Below, piece after piece: positions 1-8,644 of a stretch of 64,000 nucleotides of DNA. How positions within the stretch are numbered: the first letter of the stretch is position 1; each line of letters begins with the position of its first letter. The position numbers were made by a program, and so were the translations under genes. This stretch comes from Pseudomonadota bacterium (GTDB taxonomy: Bacteria > Pseudomonadota > Alphaproteobacteria > Acetobacterales > Acetobacteraceae), in assembly GCA_021849425.1 (NCBI GenBank), contig JAJZSY010000003.1, forward strand, positions 62,001 to 126,000, in the 5' to 3' direction. The notes beneath the pieces were generated by a model that was not told where the DNA came from, ran no database searches, and saw only the letters and a list, made by a program, of their open reading frames with translations.

Positions 1-812
1 GGATGAAGCCCGGTCTTGTCGATATTGCGGACCAGCGGCCGCAGCGCCGCGGGGATGTGCCGGGCGAGCGAGGGTTCGAGCCAGGTGGTCAGCAGGATCG
101 CGAAGCCGACCAGAAGCAGCAGCACCGCGGCGATGTCGGTCGCAAGGCCCGGCAGCGCCGGCCTGCCGTGGCGGGAGAACAGCATGCCGAGCACGAAGAG
201 CAGCTGCCAGGTGAAGGGGTTGAAGAACCAGCCATGGCCGCCGTGGGTCGGCAGGTTCCAGCCATGGATCCGCGCGCCGGCATAGAGTGCCACGCTGAGC
301 GCGAGCAGCGTGCGCGGGAAGCGCAGCATGAAGAGCAGCGGCGCCAGCCCGCCCATGATCGCGACATAGAGCGGCAGCACGTTGAGATAGGCCGGCTGGT
401 AGAGCAGCGGCACCGCCTCGGTGATCGCCGCGAGCGGCTTCGCCGCCAGATGGTCGATGCCGACGCCGGAGAGATATTGCGGCCGGCCGAGCCAGGTTGC
501 GGCGAAGGCGACCTGGGCGGCGAACAGCACGAAGAGGAAGATATGCGCGATATAGAGCGTCCACGCCCGCTTGAGCATGTCCGCCGAGGCGGAGAGCGGC
601 CCGGCGCGGTCCAGCTTGCGGCCATAGACGAGGGCGGCGGCGAAGCCGGCGAGCAGGATGAAGATTTCCGTCGCGTCGTTCAGCGCGAGGTTGCGCACGG
701 TGAAGCGGGCGAGCGTGTCATGCGGGATGTGATCGAGAAAGATGCAGAACAGCGCGATGCCGCGGAAGAAATCGACCCTGAGGTCGCGGCCGTCGCGAAT
801 CAGCGGCATCAT
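1..812 (-). CDS. opgC: OpgC-family membrane protein (3' end outside window)
   Basis: Read from position 812 downward, the frame stays open to the window edge (270 codons). It starts MMPLIRDGRDLRVDFFRGIA and continues through several hydrophobic segments (LNDATEIFILLAGFAAALVYG, LYIAHIFLFVLFAAQVAFA, LNVLPLYVAIMGGLAPLLF, WQLLFVLGMLFSRHG). The DFFRGIALFCIFLDH and NDATEIFILLAGF patterns are typical of OpgC proteins, which are integral-membrane acyltransferases linked to succinylation of osmoregulated periplasmic glucans. The ATG overlaps the recR stop codon (ATGA), so it is probably translationally coupled as the last gene of the dnaX-ybaB-recR unit. The C-terminus is missing. The family call rests on remembered motifs. 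The substrate here is unknown, since many OpgC-like proteins have no demonstrated glucan substrate. Confidence 0.75.
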   Translation of the reverse strand, partial: MMPLIRDGRDLRVDFFRGIALFCIFLDHIPHDTLARFTVRNLALNDATEIFILLAGFAAALVYGRKLDRAGPLSASADMLKRAWTLYIAHIFLFVLFAAQVAFAATWLGRPQYLSGVGIDHLAAKPLAAITEAVPLLYQPAYLNVLPLYVAIMGGLAPLLFMLRFPRTLLALSVALYAGARIHGWNLPTHGGHGWFFNPFTWQLLFVLGMLFSRHGRPALPGLATDIAAVLLLLVGFAILLTTWLEPSLARHIPAALRPLVRNIDKTGLH

Positions 813-1399
813 CCGGCGGCGCGGCGGGCGGAGAGAGCGAGGGCGAGCGTGCCCTCGTCGAGGATTTCGATGCTGCCGCCGACGGGCACACCCTGGGCCA
901 GCCGGGTGACGCTGGCGCCGCAGGCGGCGAGGCGTTCGGTGAGGTAATGGGTGGTCGCCTGACCATCGACGGTGGCCGGCAGGGCGAGGATCACCTCGCG
1001 CACCGACCCGTCGAGCCGGGTGAGCAGCCGGTCGATCCCGAGTTCCTCGGGGCCACGGCCGGCGATGGCCGAAAGCAATCCGCCGAGGATGTGATAGCGG
1101 CCGCGATAGACGGCGGTACGCTCCAGCGCCCATTGGTCCGCCACCGACTCGACCACGCAGATCAGCGGCTCGCGGGCGATGTCGGCGCAGATGGCGCAGG
1201 GCTGCTCGGAGTCGAGCCCGCCGCAGGTCGGGCAGACCGCGACGCGCTGGCAGGCGGCATCGAGGGCGGCGATCAGCGGCAGCAGGCGCTGCTCGCGCTC
1301 GGCCATCAGCTTCAGCACGATGCGCCGGGCGGAACGCGGGCCAAGGCCCGGCAGCCGCGCCATCAGCCCGACCAGCCGCTCGATCTCGGGCCCCATCAT
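809..1399 (-). CDS. recR: Recombination mediator protein RecR
   Basis: A 196-residue protein of normal RecR length. It has an N-terminal helix-hairpin-helix (LPGLGPRSARRI, residues 16-27), a four-cysteine zinc finger (Cys56, 59, 68, 71 in CPTCGG and CAIC) and a Toprim domain from about residue 80 (VVESVADQWALE). RecR works with RecO and RecF to load RecA on gapped DNA. It lies 25 bp downstream of ybaB in the conserved dnaX-ybaB-recR order. Two adjacent in-frame ATG codons (1399 and 1396) are both possible starts. Confidence 0.97.
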   Translation of the reverse strand: MMGPEIERLVGLMARLPGLGPRSARRIVLKLMAEREQRLLPLIAALDAACQRVAVCPTCGGLDSEQPCAICADIAREPLICVVESVADQWALERTAVYRGRYHILGGLLSAIAGRGPEELGIDRLLTRLDGSVREVILALPATVDGQATTHYLTERLAACGASVTRLAQGVPVGGSIEILDEGTLALALSARRAAG

Positions 1400-1424
1400 C
1401 GCGGGACGATCCGCCGCTGCGACC

Positions 1425-1748
1425 TCAGAACGGCAGTTTCATGCCGGGGGGCAGCGAAATCCCGCCGGTTACCTTCTGCATTTCCTCGGCGGCAACCGCC
1501 TCCAGCCGCGACTTGGCGTCGCGATGGGCGGCGAGGATCAGATCCTGGAGCATCTCGGCATCGCTCGGGTCGATCAGCTTGGGGTCGATCTCGATCCCCT
1601 TCATCTCGCCCTTGCCGGACAGCGTGACCTTCACCAGACCGGCGCCGGCCTCGCCCCGGATGTCCATCGCTTCGAGACGCGACTGCATCTCCTGCATGTT
1701 CTGCTGCATTTGCTGGGCCTGCTTCATCAGGCCGGCGAGGTTCTTCAT
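1425..1748 (-). CDS. ybaB: YbaB/EbfC nucleoid-associated protein
   Basis: A 107-residue protein with the YbaB/EbfC signature: a basic, glutamine- and methionine-rich N-terminal helix ([20 protein letters not shown]), a central [20 protein letters not shown] strand region, and a C-terminal IPPGM-like tail ([10 protein letters not shown]). The family forms dimers that bind DNA and help organise the nucleoid. The start codon overlaps the dnaX stop (ATGA), showing tight coupling in the dnaX-ybaB-recR operon. Confidence 0.95.
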   Translation of the reverse strand: MKNLAGLMKQAQQMQQNMQEMQSRLEAMDIRGEAGAGLVKVTLSGKGEMKGIEIDPKLIDPSDAEMLQDLILAAHRDAKSRLEAVAAEEMQKVTGGISLPPGMKLPF

Positions 1749-3607
1749 CAGTCGATCTCCATGGCGTCGGCGATGTCGTCGTCGGAAATCGGCGGGACAT
1801 CGTCGAAGCGGTCATCATCCATCGCGGGCGGCTCCGCAAGGGCGGGCGGCGCATCGACCTCCACACTGGCGATCTTCGCACCGGGAAACGTCTCGAAGAT
1901 GGCCCTCACCAGCGGATGATCCAGCGCCTCGTCGCGCGCCGTCTCGCGCGCCGTGGTTTCGGCCTCGACCATGCTCGGCGCGCCGGCAGCGCGGGATAGG
2001 GCGATGGTCCAGCGCCGCCCGGTTTCGGCCTCGAGAAACCTGGCGAGGCGGGACGAGAGATCGCGTGGCGCCTCGGGCGCGAGATTCAGTTCGATCACCG
2101 GCGGGGCGAAGCGCACCAGCCGGGCGTCGTGGCGGAGATGGGCATAGAGCAGGGCGTCGCGCTTCTCGCCGGCCAGGGCGATGACATCCTCGAAGCGGGC
2201 AAGGCGCGGGGCGGATGAGGGGGCGGATTCGACCTGCGCGACCGGGGCGTGCGCGACCGGGGCGCCGTTCACCACCGCCCTCGGCGCCGGGCCGGGCGCC
2301 GGGGCCGGCGCCGCCCCGCCGCGGATTGTCGCCGCCTCGCCGGCGAGGCGGCGGACGAGTTCGCCTGGCGCCGGCAGGTCGGACACGTAGCAGAGGCGGA
2401 TCAGGATCATGTCGGCGGCGGCGCGGCGGTCGGTCGCCTGCTCCACCTCGGCGATGCCCTTGAGCAGCATCTGCCACAGCCGGCCGAGAAACGGCACCGA
2501 CAGCCGGGCGGCGAGCGGCGCGCCGCGGGCACGATCAAGCTCGGGCAGTTCGCTGCCCTCGGCCAGCGCCGGAATCGCCTTGATGCGCGAGAGCGTATGA
2601 GCGAGGCCGAGCAGATCCTGCATCACCAGCACCGGATCGGCGCCGGCTTCATGCGCGCGGTCCATCACGCCGAGCGCGCCGGCCGGATCGCCGGCGGCGA
2701 TGGCGTCCAGCAGATCGAAGACGAGGCTGCGATCGGCAAGGCCGAGCATGTCGGCCACCAGTTCGGCGGTCACCGGCGCGCCCTCGTCGGCGCGGGCGAT
2801 CGCCTGGTCGAGCAGGGACAGCCCATCGCGCACCGACCCGTCGGCGGCGCGGGCGATGGCTTCGAGCGCGCCACTTTCGGCCGCGACCGCCTCCTTCTCC
2901 GCGATGCGGGCGAAATGCGCGGCCAGCACATCGACCGGCACGCGCTTGAGGTCGAAACGCTGACAACGCGATAGCACGGTGATCGGCACCTTGCGGATTT
3001 CCGTGGTGGCGAACACGAATTTCACATGCGGCGGCGGTTCCTCAAGCGTCTTGAGCAGCGCGTTGAAGGCGTTGCGCGAGAGCATGTGGACTTCGTCGAT
3101 GATGAACACCTTGGTGCGGGCGATCATCGGGCGGAAGCGCGTCGCCTCGATGATTTCGCGCACGTCGTCGACGCCGGTGTTCGAGGCCGCGTCCATCTCC
3201 ACCACGTCGGGGTGGCGGTCGGCGAGAATGGCCACGCAATTGTCGCAGACGCCGCAGGGATCGGGCGTGGGGCCGCCCTGCCCGTCCGCCCCGGTGCAGT
3301 TCAGCGCGCGGGCGAGAATCCGCGCCGTGGTCGTCTTGCCCACACCGCGCACGCCGGTGAGCATGAAGGCATGGGCGATCCGATTCATCGCGAAGGCATT
3401 GCGCAGGGTGCGGACCAGCCCGTCCTGACCGATCAGGTCGTCGAAGGTGGTCGGGCGGTATTTGCGGGCGAGGACGCGGTAGGATTCAGCATGGACCGGG
3501 GCTGCGGCCTCGGGCAGTTCGTCGTCGCCGAACAGCGAGGGCCCCGGCGGCGGCGGCTCGGACCTGGGCTGATCGTCCGTCTCGTCGTCGTCGAACAGAC
3601 CGGCCAT
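1748..3607 (-). CDS. dnaX: DNA polymerase III subunit gamma/tau
   Basis: A 619-residue clamp-loader ATPase. The conserved body begins [19 protein letters not shown] at about residue 43, followed by Walker [10 protein letters not shown] (about 85-93), a cysteine cluster for zinc (NC...CGVCDNC), the DEVHMLS Walker B motif and the SRC sensor region ([13 protein letters not shown]). The C-terminal third is Ala/Pro-rich and contains the tau-like region. About 42 acidic and proline-rich residues precede the ATPase core and hold a repeated LF(D/G)DDE motif. It is transcribed just downstream of ffs and overlaps ybaB by 1 bp. No clear slippery sequence for a gamma product was identified by eye. Confidence 0.96.
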   Translation of the reverse strand: MAGLFDDDETDDQPRSEPPPPGPSLFGDDELPEAAAPVHAESYRVLARKYRPTTFDDLIGQDGLVRTLRNAFAMNRIAHAFMLTGVRGVGKTTTARILARALNCTGADGQGGPTPDPCGVCDNCVAILADRHPDVVEMDAASNTGVDDVREIIEATRFRPMIARTKVFIIDEVHMLSRNAFNALLKTLEEPPPHVKFVFATTEIRKVPITVLSRCQRFDLKRVPVDVLAAHFARIAEKEAVAAESGALEAIARAADGSVRDGLSLLDQAIARADEGAPVTAELVADMLGLADRSLVFDLLDAIAAGDPAGALGVMDRAHEAGADPVLVMQDLLGLAHTLSRIKAIPALAEGSELPELDRARGAPLAARLSVPFLGRLWQMLLKGIAEVEQATDRRAAADMILIRLCYVSDLPAPGELVRRLAGEAATIRGGAAPAPAPGPAPRAVVNGAPVAHAPVAQVESAPSSAPRLARFEDVIALAGEKRDALLYAHLRHDARLVRFAPPVIELNLAPEAPRDLSSRLARFLEAETGRRWTIALSRAAGAPSMVEAETTARETARDEALDHPLVRAIFETFPGAKIASVEVDAPPALAEPPAMDDDRFDDVPPISDDDIADAMEID

Positions 3608-3640
3608 GCGCCTCCGATGAGCTGGGCAGGAGTGAGAGGT

Positions 3641-3737
3641 GGGAGACCGGAACCGCGACCCGTGCGGAAACTCGTTGCGGCTGCTGCCTTCCGGCCCTGA
3701 CCGGGTTGGCGAGGCGCCCGTCCGCGACCGGCCTCCC
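3641..3737 (-). ncRNA. ffs: Signal recognition particle 4.5S RNA
   Basis: On the minus strand the apical domain reads GGTCAGGGCCGGAAGGCAGC, the near-invariant SRP RNA loop that binds Ffh. Flanking sequence closes a long hairpin: GGGAGGCCGG at the 5' end (3737) pairs with CCGGTCTCCC at the 3' end (3641), giving about 97 nt. It lies immediately upstream of dnaX. The ends are set by the terminal pairing and could be off by a few bases. Confidence 0.93.
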
Positions 3738-3743
3738 GCTTTC

Positions 3744-3772
3744 CATATCTATCCTTTGACGCCGCTTTGCAA
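3744..3772 (-). promoter_or_regulatory. Probable sigma-70 promoter of ffs
   Basis: On the minus strand, TTGCAA (3772-3767) and GATATG (3749-3744) are separated by 17 bp. The -10 box ends 6 bp before the first base of the folded SRP RNA (3737), which is where a transcript should begin. The match to consensus is moderate, but the spacing and position fit. Confidence 0.55.
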
Positions 3773-3814
3773 GGCCGGCTTGCCGGCGCGCAGGACCAAT
3801 GCCACCTTCCCGCC

Positions 3815-4726
3815 ATGCACGACATCCCGCCCCCCTCCGCCCTGCTCTACAGCTCCGCCCGGCTCGACCGCGCCAGCCACCGCCGCACCGATGCCGGCTG
3901 GCTGGCGGCGGCGCGCGCCGATGCCGGCGCCGGCTTCGTCGCCTACTGGCGCGGCAAGCTGCTGATCGCCGCCGAACCCGAGCCCCGCGCCGTGCTCGAC
4001 GCTCCGCCGCGCGAGGACGCGAGGGAGAGCGTCTTTCTCGGGCTGATGAACGGCAGCCCGGTTTTCGCGGTCGATCTGTCAGCGCATGAGGCGCCGCTCG
4101 ATGCGCTGCGCCGGCCGCGCGGCGCGTTTCTCGAACTGCGCGGGCTGACCGCGACGCTGCCGGCCGAGGAAGCCGGGCTGCTCGCCACCGCGCGCGGCCT
4201 GCTCTACTGGCGATCCCGCCACAAATTCTGCGGCGTATGCGGCGGCAGCTGCACGCCGGAGCGCGGCGGCCACACCATGCGCTGCACGCAATGCGGCACG
4301 GAGCATTTCCCGCGCACCGATCCGGCGGTGATCATGCTGGTGGCGAAGGGCGATCGCGTGCTGCTCGGCCAGTCGCAGAAATTTCCGCCCGAGCGGAACA
4401 TGTTCTCGACCCTCGCCGGCTTCGTCGAGCCCGGCGAAAGCCTCGAGGACGCCGTGCGCCGGGAAACGATGGAGGAGGTCGGCGTCGAGGTCGGGCCGGT
4501 GGCCTATACCGGCAGCCAGCCCTGGCCGTTCCCGGCATCGCTGATGCTGGGCTTCCGCGCCGAGGCGATGAGCGAGGCGATCACGCTCGATGCCGAGGAA
4601 ATGCGCGCCGCCGCCTGGTTCACCCGCGAGGACCTCGCGAACCGCCATGCGGCCGGATTCAACCTGCCGCCGCGGGATTCGATCGCGCGCAGGCTGATCG
4701 ACGACTGGATCGCCGAAGCGCGGTGA
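3815..4726 (+). CDS. nudC: NAD(+)/NADH diphosphatase NudC
   Basis: A 303-residue Nudix hydrolase that cleaves NAD(H), and NAD-capped RNA in E. coli. A zinc-ribbon with Cys139, 142, 157 and 160 precedes the Nudix box (residues 202-224, GFVEPGESLEDAVRRETMEE). The SQPWPFP motif at 234-240 distinguishes NADH pyrophosphatases from other Nudix enzymes. The start at 3815 (MHDIPPPSALLYSSARLDR) is preferred over an upstream ATG at 3767, because 3767 would place the start inside the ffs promoter. It is divergent from ffs-dnaX and appears monocistronic. Confidence 0.93.
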   Translation: MHDIPPPSALLYSSARLDRASHRRTDAGWLAAARADAGAGFVAYWRGKLLIAAEPEPRAVLDAPPREDARESVFLGLMNGSPVFAVDLSAHEAPLDALRRPRGAFLELRGLTATLPAEEAGLLATARGLLYWRSRHKFCGVCGGSCTPERGGHTMRCTQCGTEHFPRTDPAVIMLVAKGDRVLLGQSQKFPPERNMFSTLAGFVEPGESLEDAVRRETMEEVGVEVGPVAYTGSQPWPFPASLMLGFRAEAMSEAITLDAEEMRAAAWFTREDLANRHAAGFNLPPRDSIARRLIDDWIAEAR

Positions 4727-4756
4727 GCCGGACACCGAATTGTCATCAGATAACGT

Positions 4757-4785
4757 TTGATATCGAAAGAATTGCGGCGTATAGC
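4757..4785 (+). promoter_or_regulatory. Predicted sigma-70 promoter of wrbA
   Basis: TTGATA (4757-4762) and TATAGC (4780-4785) are separated by exactly 17 bp. The site lies about 30 bp upstream of the wrbA ATG at 4817, and GGAGAG at 4805-4810 is a plausible ribosome-binding site. This suggests a short leader starting near 4792. Confidence 0.6.
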
Positions 4786-4816
4786 GGTCGCATTGCAACC
4801 TGACGGAGAGACGGAA

Positions 4817-5416
4817 ATGGCGAAAGTTCTCGTACTTTACTACAGCACCTGGGGCCATGTTGAGACGATGGCGACGGCGGTGGCGGAAGGGGCGAAGGCC
4901 GCCGGTGCCGAGGTGGTGGTCAAGCGCGTGCCGGAAACCATGCCGGAAGACACCGCGAAGGCGATCCATGCCAAGACCGAGCAGGACGCGCCGGTGGCGA
5001 ACCCGGCGGAACTCGCCGATTACGACGCCATCATTTTCGGCACCCCCACCCGCTTCGGCAACATGTGCGGCCAGATGCGCAACTTCCTCGACCAGACCGG
5101 CGGCCTGTGGGCCAAGGGCGCGCTGATCGGCAAGGTCGGCTCGGTGTTCGCCTCGACCGGCAGCCAGCATGGCGGGCAGGAGACCACCATCACCTCGTTC
5201 CACACCACGCTGTTCCATCACGGCATGATCGTGGTCGGCGTTCCGTATTCCAACCCCGAGCTGACCAACATGAACGAGATCACCGGCGGCACGCCCTATG
5301 GCGCGACGACGCTCGCCGGCAGCGACGGCTCCCGCCAGCCGAGCGCCAACGAACTCGCCATCGCCCGCGCCCAGGGCAAGCACGTCGCCGAGATCGCGGC
5401 CAAACTCGCCCGCTGA
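4817..5416 (+). CDS. wrbA: NAD(P)H:quinone oxidoreductase WrbA
   Basis: A 199-residue flavodoxin-fold protein, the normal WrbA length. FMN-binding features are visible: the phosphate loop [12 protein letters not shown] near the N-terminus, [22 protein letters not shown] in the middle and [12 protein letters not shown] later. WrbA performs two-electron reduction of quinones using NAD(P)H and limits redox cycling. The ATG at 4817 follows GGAGAG and begins MAKVLVLYY, as in other family members. The frame extends upstream to 4757, but that would overlap the promoter. Confidence 0.95.
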   Translation: MAKVLVLYYSTWGHVETMATAVAEGAKAAGAEVVVKRVPETMPEDTAKAIHAKTEQDAPVANPAELADYDAIIFGTPTRFGNMCGQMRNFLDQTGGLWAKGALIGKVGSVFASTGSQHGGQETTITSFHTTLFHHGMIVVGVPYSNPELTNMNEITGGTPYGATTLAGSDGSRQPSANELAIARAQGKHVAEIAAKLAR

Positions 5417-5422
5417 CACCCG

Positions 5423-5446
5423 GGACGGCGCCGCGAGGCGCCGTCC
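5423..5446 (+). terminator. Hairpin after wrbA
   Basis: A perfect 10-bp stem, GGACGGCGCC (5423-5432) and GGCGCCGTCC (5437-5446), with a GCGA loop lies 6 bp after the wrbA stop codon. There is no long U tract, so it may act as a weak terminator or as a 3' stabiliser. Confidence 0.5.
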
Positions 5447-5524
5447 GCTGTCGCCGTCTTGTCATATGACACGGCAGGGACAGCGGGCTAGACGAGGCGC
5501 CGTACGACCGACGGAGACACTCCC

Positions 5525-6454
5525 ATGACGATTTCCCGACGCGGTTTCATCGGCACCGGCGCCGAACTCACCGCGGCATCGCTGCTCGCCGCCGCCCCCA
5601 CGGCACAGGCCGCAGCGCCGGCCCCCTTCAATTTCATCTCGATCGGCGACTGGGGCCGCAATGGCGCCCACCACCAGCGCAATGTCGCACAGGCGATGGC
5701 CGACCGCGCCGCATCGGACGCGCCGCGCTTCATCCTGTCGCTCGGCGATAATTTTTATGAATCCGGCGTGACCTCCGTCACCGATCCGCAGTGGAAGACC
5801 AGCTTCGAGGATGTCTATCACCAGGCGTCGCTGCAACGTCCCTGGAAGGTGATCCTGGGGAATCACGACTATCGCGGCAATGTGCCAGCGCAGCTCGACT
5901 ATTCGGCGCATTCGCGGCGCTGGCAGCTGCCCGCCCGCTACCATACCCATGCCGAAACCCTCGCGGATGGCACCACGGTCGAGATTTTCTTCCTCGATAC
6001 CTCGCCCTTCATCCGCAAGTATCTCGGCACGGTGACCGACATTTCCGGGCAAGACCCGCGCGCGCAGCGGGCCTGGCTCGACACGGCGCTCGGCCGCTCG
6101 AAGGCGCGGTGGAAGATCGTGGTCGGCCATCACCCGATCTACACCGCGCTCGGCGGCGCGGACCATGACCAGCCGGACCTCATCGCCGCGCTCGAACCGG
6201 TGCTGCGCCGGCACGCAGTCAAGCTCTACATCAACGGCCACGATCACTGCATGCAATATGTCGAGATGGGCGGAATCGCCTATGTGACGAACGGCGTCGG
6301 CTCGGAAATCTACACGCCGGGCACGCCGAGCCGGGCGGGCTTCGCCCTCGGTGCGCACGGGTTTCTGACCACCTCGGTAACCCGCGGAGAGATCAGCTTC
6401 GCCTTTATCGACATGAACGGCAAGACCCGCTTCGCCAGGACCATCGCCGCCTAG
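5525..6454 (+). CDS. Tat-exported metallophosphoesterase (purple acid phosphatase-like)
   Basis: A 309-residue protein with a twin-arginine signal (MTISRRGFIGTGAEL, cleavage probably after AQAAA near residue 32). The dinuclear-metal motifs appear in order: GDWG (about 43-46), GDNFYESG, GNHDY, GHHP and GHDHCMQY. This set and spacing match tartrate-resistant/purple acid phosphatases, so the protein is probably a periplasmic phosphomonoesterase. GGAGA precedes the ATG. The TAG stop is the first part of a palindromic repeat cluster. The physiological substrate is unknown. Confidence 0.88.
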   Translation: MTISRRGFIGTGAELTAASLLAAAPTAQAAAPAPFNFISIGDWGRNGAHHQRNVAQAMADRAASDAPRFILSLGDNFYESGVTSVTDPQWKTSFEDVYHQASLQRPWKVILGNHDYRGNVPAQLDYSAHSRRWQLPARYHTHAETLADGTTVEIFFLDTSPFIRKYLGTVTDISGQDPRAQRAWLDTALGRSKARWKIVVGHHPIYTALGGADHDQPDLIAALEPVLRRHAVKLYINGHDHCMQYVEMGGIAYVTNGVGSEIYTPGTPSRAGFALGAHGFLTTSVTRGEISFAFIDMNGKTRFARTIAA

Positions 6455-6603
6455 AGCATCATCTGATCAGATAAAGATGCTCTATTTATCAATACCATAG
6501 AGCATCATCCGATCAGATGGAGTGATCTGATCGGATAAAGATGCTCTGTCTATCAATATCATAGAGCACGACATCCGATCCGGATGGATCGGAAAGTGCT
6601 CTA
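6452..6603. repeat. Three tandem palindromic repeat units (family A)
   Basis: Three inverted repeats lie head to tail. Unit 1 (6453-6483) runs AGAGCATCATCTGATCAG to GATGCTCT. Unit 2 (6499-6547) has AGAGCATCATCCGATCAG paired with CTGATCGGATAAAGATGCTC. Unit 3 (6563-6602) runs AGAGCAC...GTGCTCT around CATCCGATCCGGATGGATCG. The two 15-bp spacers are near-identical (TATCAATACCAT and TATCAATATCAT). The cluster separates convergent genes and includes the TAG stop of the phosphatase. Similar AGAGCATNATCCGATC palindromes are familiar from alphaproteobacterial intergenic DNA. A reversed relative occurs at 15881-15936. Confidence 0.85.
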
Positions 6604-6622
6604 ATGCCGCGTCGCTTCCGGC

Positions 6623-8644
6623 TCAGGCGCGCTCGCGCCACCAGCCGGCGGCGACCAGCAGCAACCCCAGGATCGCGCCGGGAATCGCCGGCGGCAGCCT
6701 GATGTCGCGCTCGCCCGTCACCAGGCGGGCATGGCGCGGCCGGTAGAGCCCGGTCCAGCCCGGCTCAGGGGCGCGTGCCAGCCAGACGATTCGCCCGGAG
6801 CTGCGGTGGACGAGCGGGGCAAAGCGCCGGCTGGTGGCGGCGAGGTCCTCCTGCTCGGCCGGATCCTCGTCCGAAGCCGCGGCGTAGGCGGTGCGCCCGC
6901 CCGCCGAAACCCGCCACACGCCGGGCCCGCCAGCCGGCATCGCGGCTTCGAAACGACCCGGCGCGGTGCGATGCAGCGGCACCGTGACCCGCTGCCCATC
7001 CGGCGCCGTCACCTCGGCCGTGCCAGGCGGGCCGGCCGGCGCGACACGGCGGATCGTCAGGTGGCCGGCGGCGATGGCTGCGTGCAGCTGGCGGGCGGCG
7101 AGCGCCGGATCGCCCAGCAGCCAGTGGACCGTGCGCCCGAGCAGCGCCGTCGCCGGCCCCTGCATCGCGCCATTGCCGGCGAGCGCGCCGCGCGCCCAGA
7201 GCCAGAACTGGTCGGACAGCAGGACGGCGACCCGGCCCTTGCCCTCATGCGCGAGGATGAGCAGCGGCGCGGAAGCGGGGCCGGTGCCGGGCCCGCCAAG
7301 CAGCGAAACGCCTGATGTCTGCTGCACCGTCTCGTAGCGGTACCATGGGCCGAGCGTCTCGTGGGCGAAGGGGAAGGTCACCGGGTCGCGCCGACCCTGC
7401 GCCGTCAGCGCCGGGGTGAAGCGCCCCGTCACCGTGCCCGCGCCATAGGGCCTGACGGGAAGGATGGGCCCGAGCGGCGAGCCGGCGATCGAGCGCTGGC
7501 CCTCGAATTCCGGCCCGGCCTCGACCAGCAGCGCGCCGCCCGCCCGCACATGGCGGGCGATATTCACCAGATAGGGCGGCAGCAGAAGGTCATCATTGGC
7601 GAACTGGTCGAGAATGATGAGGTCGAACTTCCCGATTTCCTGGTCGAACAGCTTGTCGACCGGGAACGGGATCAGCGCCATGTCGCGCAGCGGTGCGGGC
7701 ATCGGTTCGTCGGGCAGGCGGAGAATGGTGAAATTCACCAGCCGCACCGCGGGGTCCGACTTGAGCAGGAGCCGCCAGGCGCGCAGCCCGGGATTGGGTT
7801 GCCCGGCGATCAGCAGCACGGTCAGCCGCCGGCGCACGCCGTCGAGATGGAATACCGCCTCGTCGTTGATCCGGGAAATCTCGCCGCCGAGCGGCGCCGC
7901 CGCGACCGCGACGACGGCGCGCCCGGCATGGGCGACCGGGAGCCGCACCGTCTCCGGCCGGCCGATACGGGCGCCAAGCGTGCGCACCGCCCGGCCATCG
8001 ACCGAAATCGTGACCGGAACCGTGCGCCCGGCATCGTCCACCCCATGATCGCGGATCACGAAGCTCAGCGTCGCGTCGTGGCCGACCAGCCCGTATCGCG
8101 GGGCGGAGAGCAGGCGCAGGGAACGATCCGTCTCGCCGGGGGCGGCGGGGATGAGGAGCGAGAGCGGCGCATTGCCGGGCAGGCGCGCCGGCGGCGCGTC
8201 CGTCGCCTCGCCATCGCCGAGAACGACGATTCCCGCGAGCTGGCGGGGCGGGATCGCGGCGAGCGCCGCGCTCAGCCTGCCGAACAGCGGCGAGCCATCC
8301 CGGCCGTCGCCGCCGACATCGACCGTGCGCAGCGTGACGCCCTTTGGAAGGCTCGCCACGAGATGGCGATAGGCGGCGCCGGCCAGCGCCGCGCGGCGGC
8401 CGATCGCCATCGAGGGGGTCTGGTCGCGGATCACCAGCACCGTATCGGGCAGGGCGGCGGTGGTCCGCACCTGCCAGCGCGGCGAGGCCAGCACGACGAG
8501 CAGGAAGATCATCCCGGCAAGCCGCAAGACGCTGCCGCGCGCCCGCCGCAGCAGGCCGATGCCGACTAGGATCGCCGCGATCAGGGCGAGGCCCGCGATC
8601 AGCGGCCACGGCACCAGCGGCGCGAAGACGATCGGCAGGGTCAT
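6623..8644 (-). CDS. Membrane protein with class-I glutamine-amidotransferase-like domain (MoxR operon)
   Basis: A 673-residue protein. Two N-terminal transmembrane helices (about 8-30 and 38-57) are followed by a large soluble region and one C-terminal helix (AIPGAILGLLLVAAGWW). The stretch LLIAGQPNPGLRAWRLLLKS to RHVRAGGALLVEAGPEFEG (about 285-390) resembles the GATase-like domain found in these operons. VIRDQTPSMAIG near residue 70 looks like a degenerate von Willebrand A metal site. It is the last gene of the moxR-DUF58-DUF4159 operon and overlaps the preceding gene by 4 bp. The function is unknown. By analogy with Bat-type operons, an envelope or chaperone role driven by the MoxR ATPase is possible. 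Confidence 0.75.
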   Translation of the reverse strand: MTLPIVFAPLVPWPLIAGLALIAAILVGIGLLRRARGSVLRLAGMIFLLVVLASPRWQVRTTAALPDTVLVIRDQTPSMAIGRRAALAGAAYRHLVASLPKGVTLRTVDVGGDGRDGSPLFGRLSAALAAIPPRQLAGIVVLGDGEATDAPPARLPGNAPLSLLIPAAPGETDRSLRLLSAPRYGLVGHDATLSFVIRDHGVDDAGRTVPVTISVDGRAVRTLGARIGRPETVRLPVAHAGRAVVAVAAAPLGGEISRINDEAVFHLDGVRRRLTVLLIAGQPNPGLRAWRLLLKSDPAVRLVNFTILRLPDEPMPAPLRDMALIPFPVDKLFDQEIGKFDLIILDQFANDDLLLPPYLVNIARHVRAGGALLVEAGPEFEGQRSIAGSPLGPILPVRPYGAGTVTGRFTPALTAQGRRDPVTFPFAHETLGPWYRYETVQQTSGVSLLGGPGTGPASAPLLILAHEGKGRVAVLLSDQFWLWARGALAGNGAMQGPATALLGRTVHWLLGDPALAARQLHAAIAAGHLTIRRVAPAGPPGTAEVTAPDGQRVTVPLHRTAPGRFEAAMPAGGPGVWRVSAGGRTAYAAASDEDPAEQEDLAATSRRFAPLVHRSSGRIVWLARAPEPGWTGLYRPRHARLVTGERDIRLPPAIPGAILGLLLVAAGWWRERA

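Noticed and set aside
6452-6603. CRISPR array
   Set aside because: The repeats are palindromes of unequal length with conserved spacers, the opposite of CRISPR repeats with unique spacers, and no cas genes are present.
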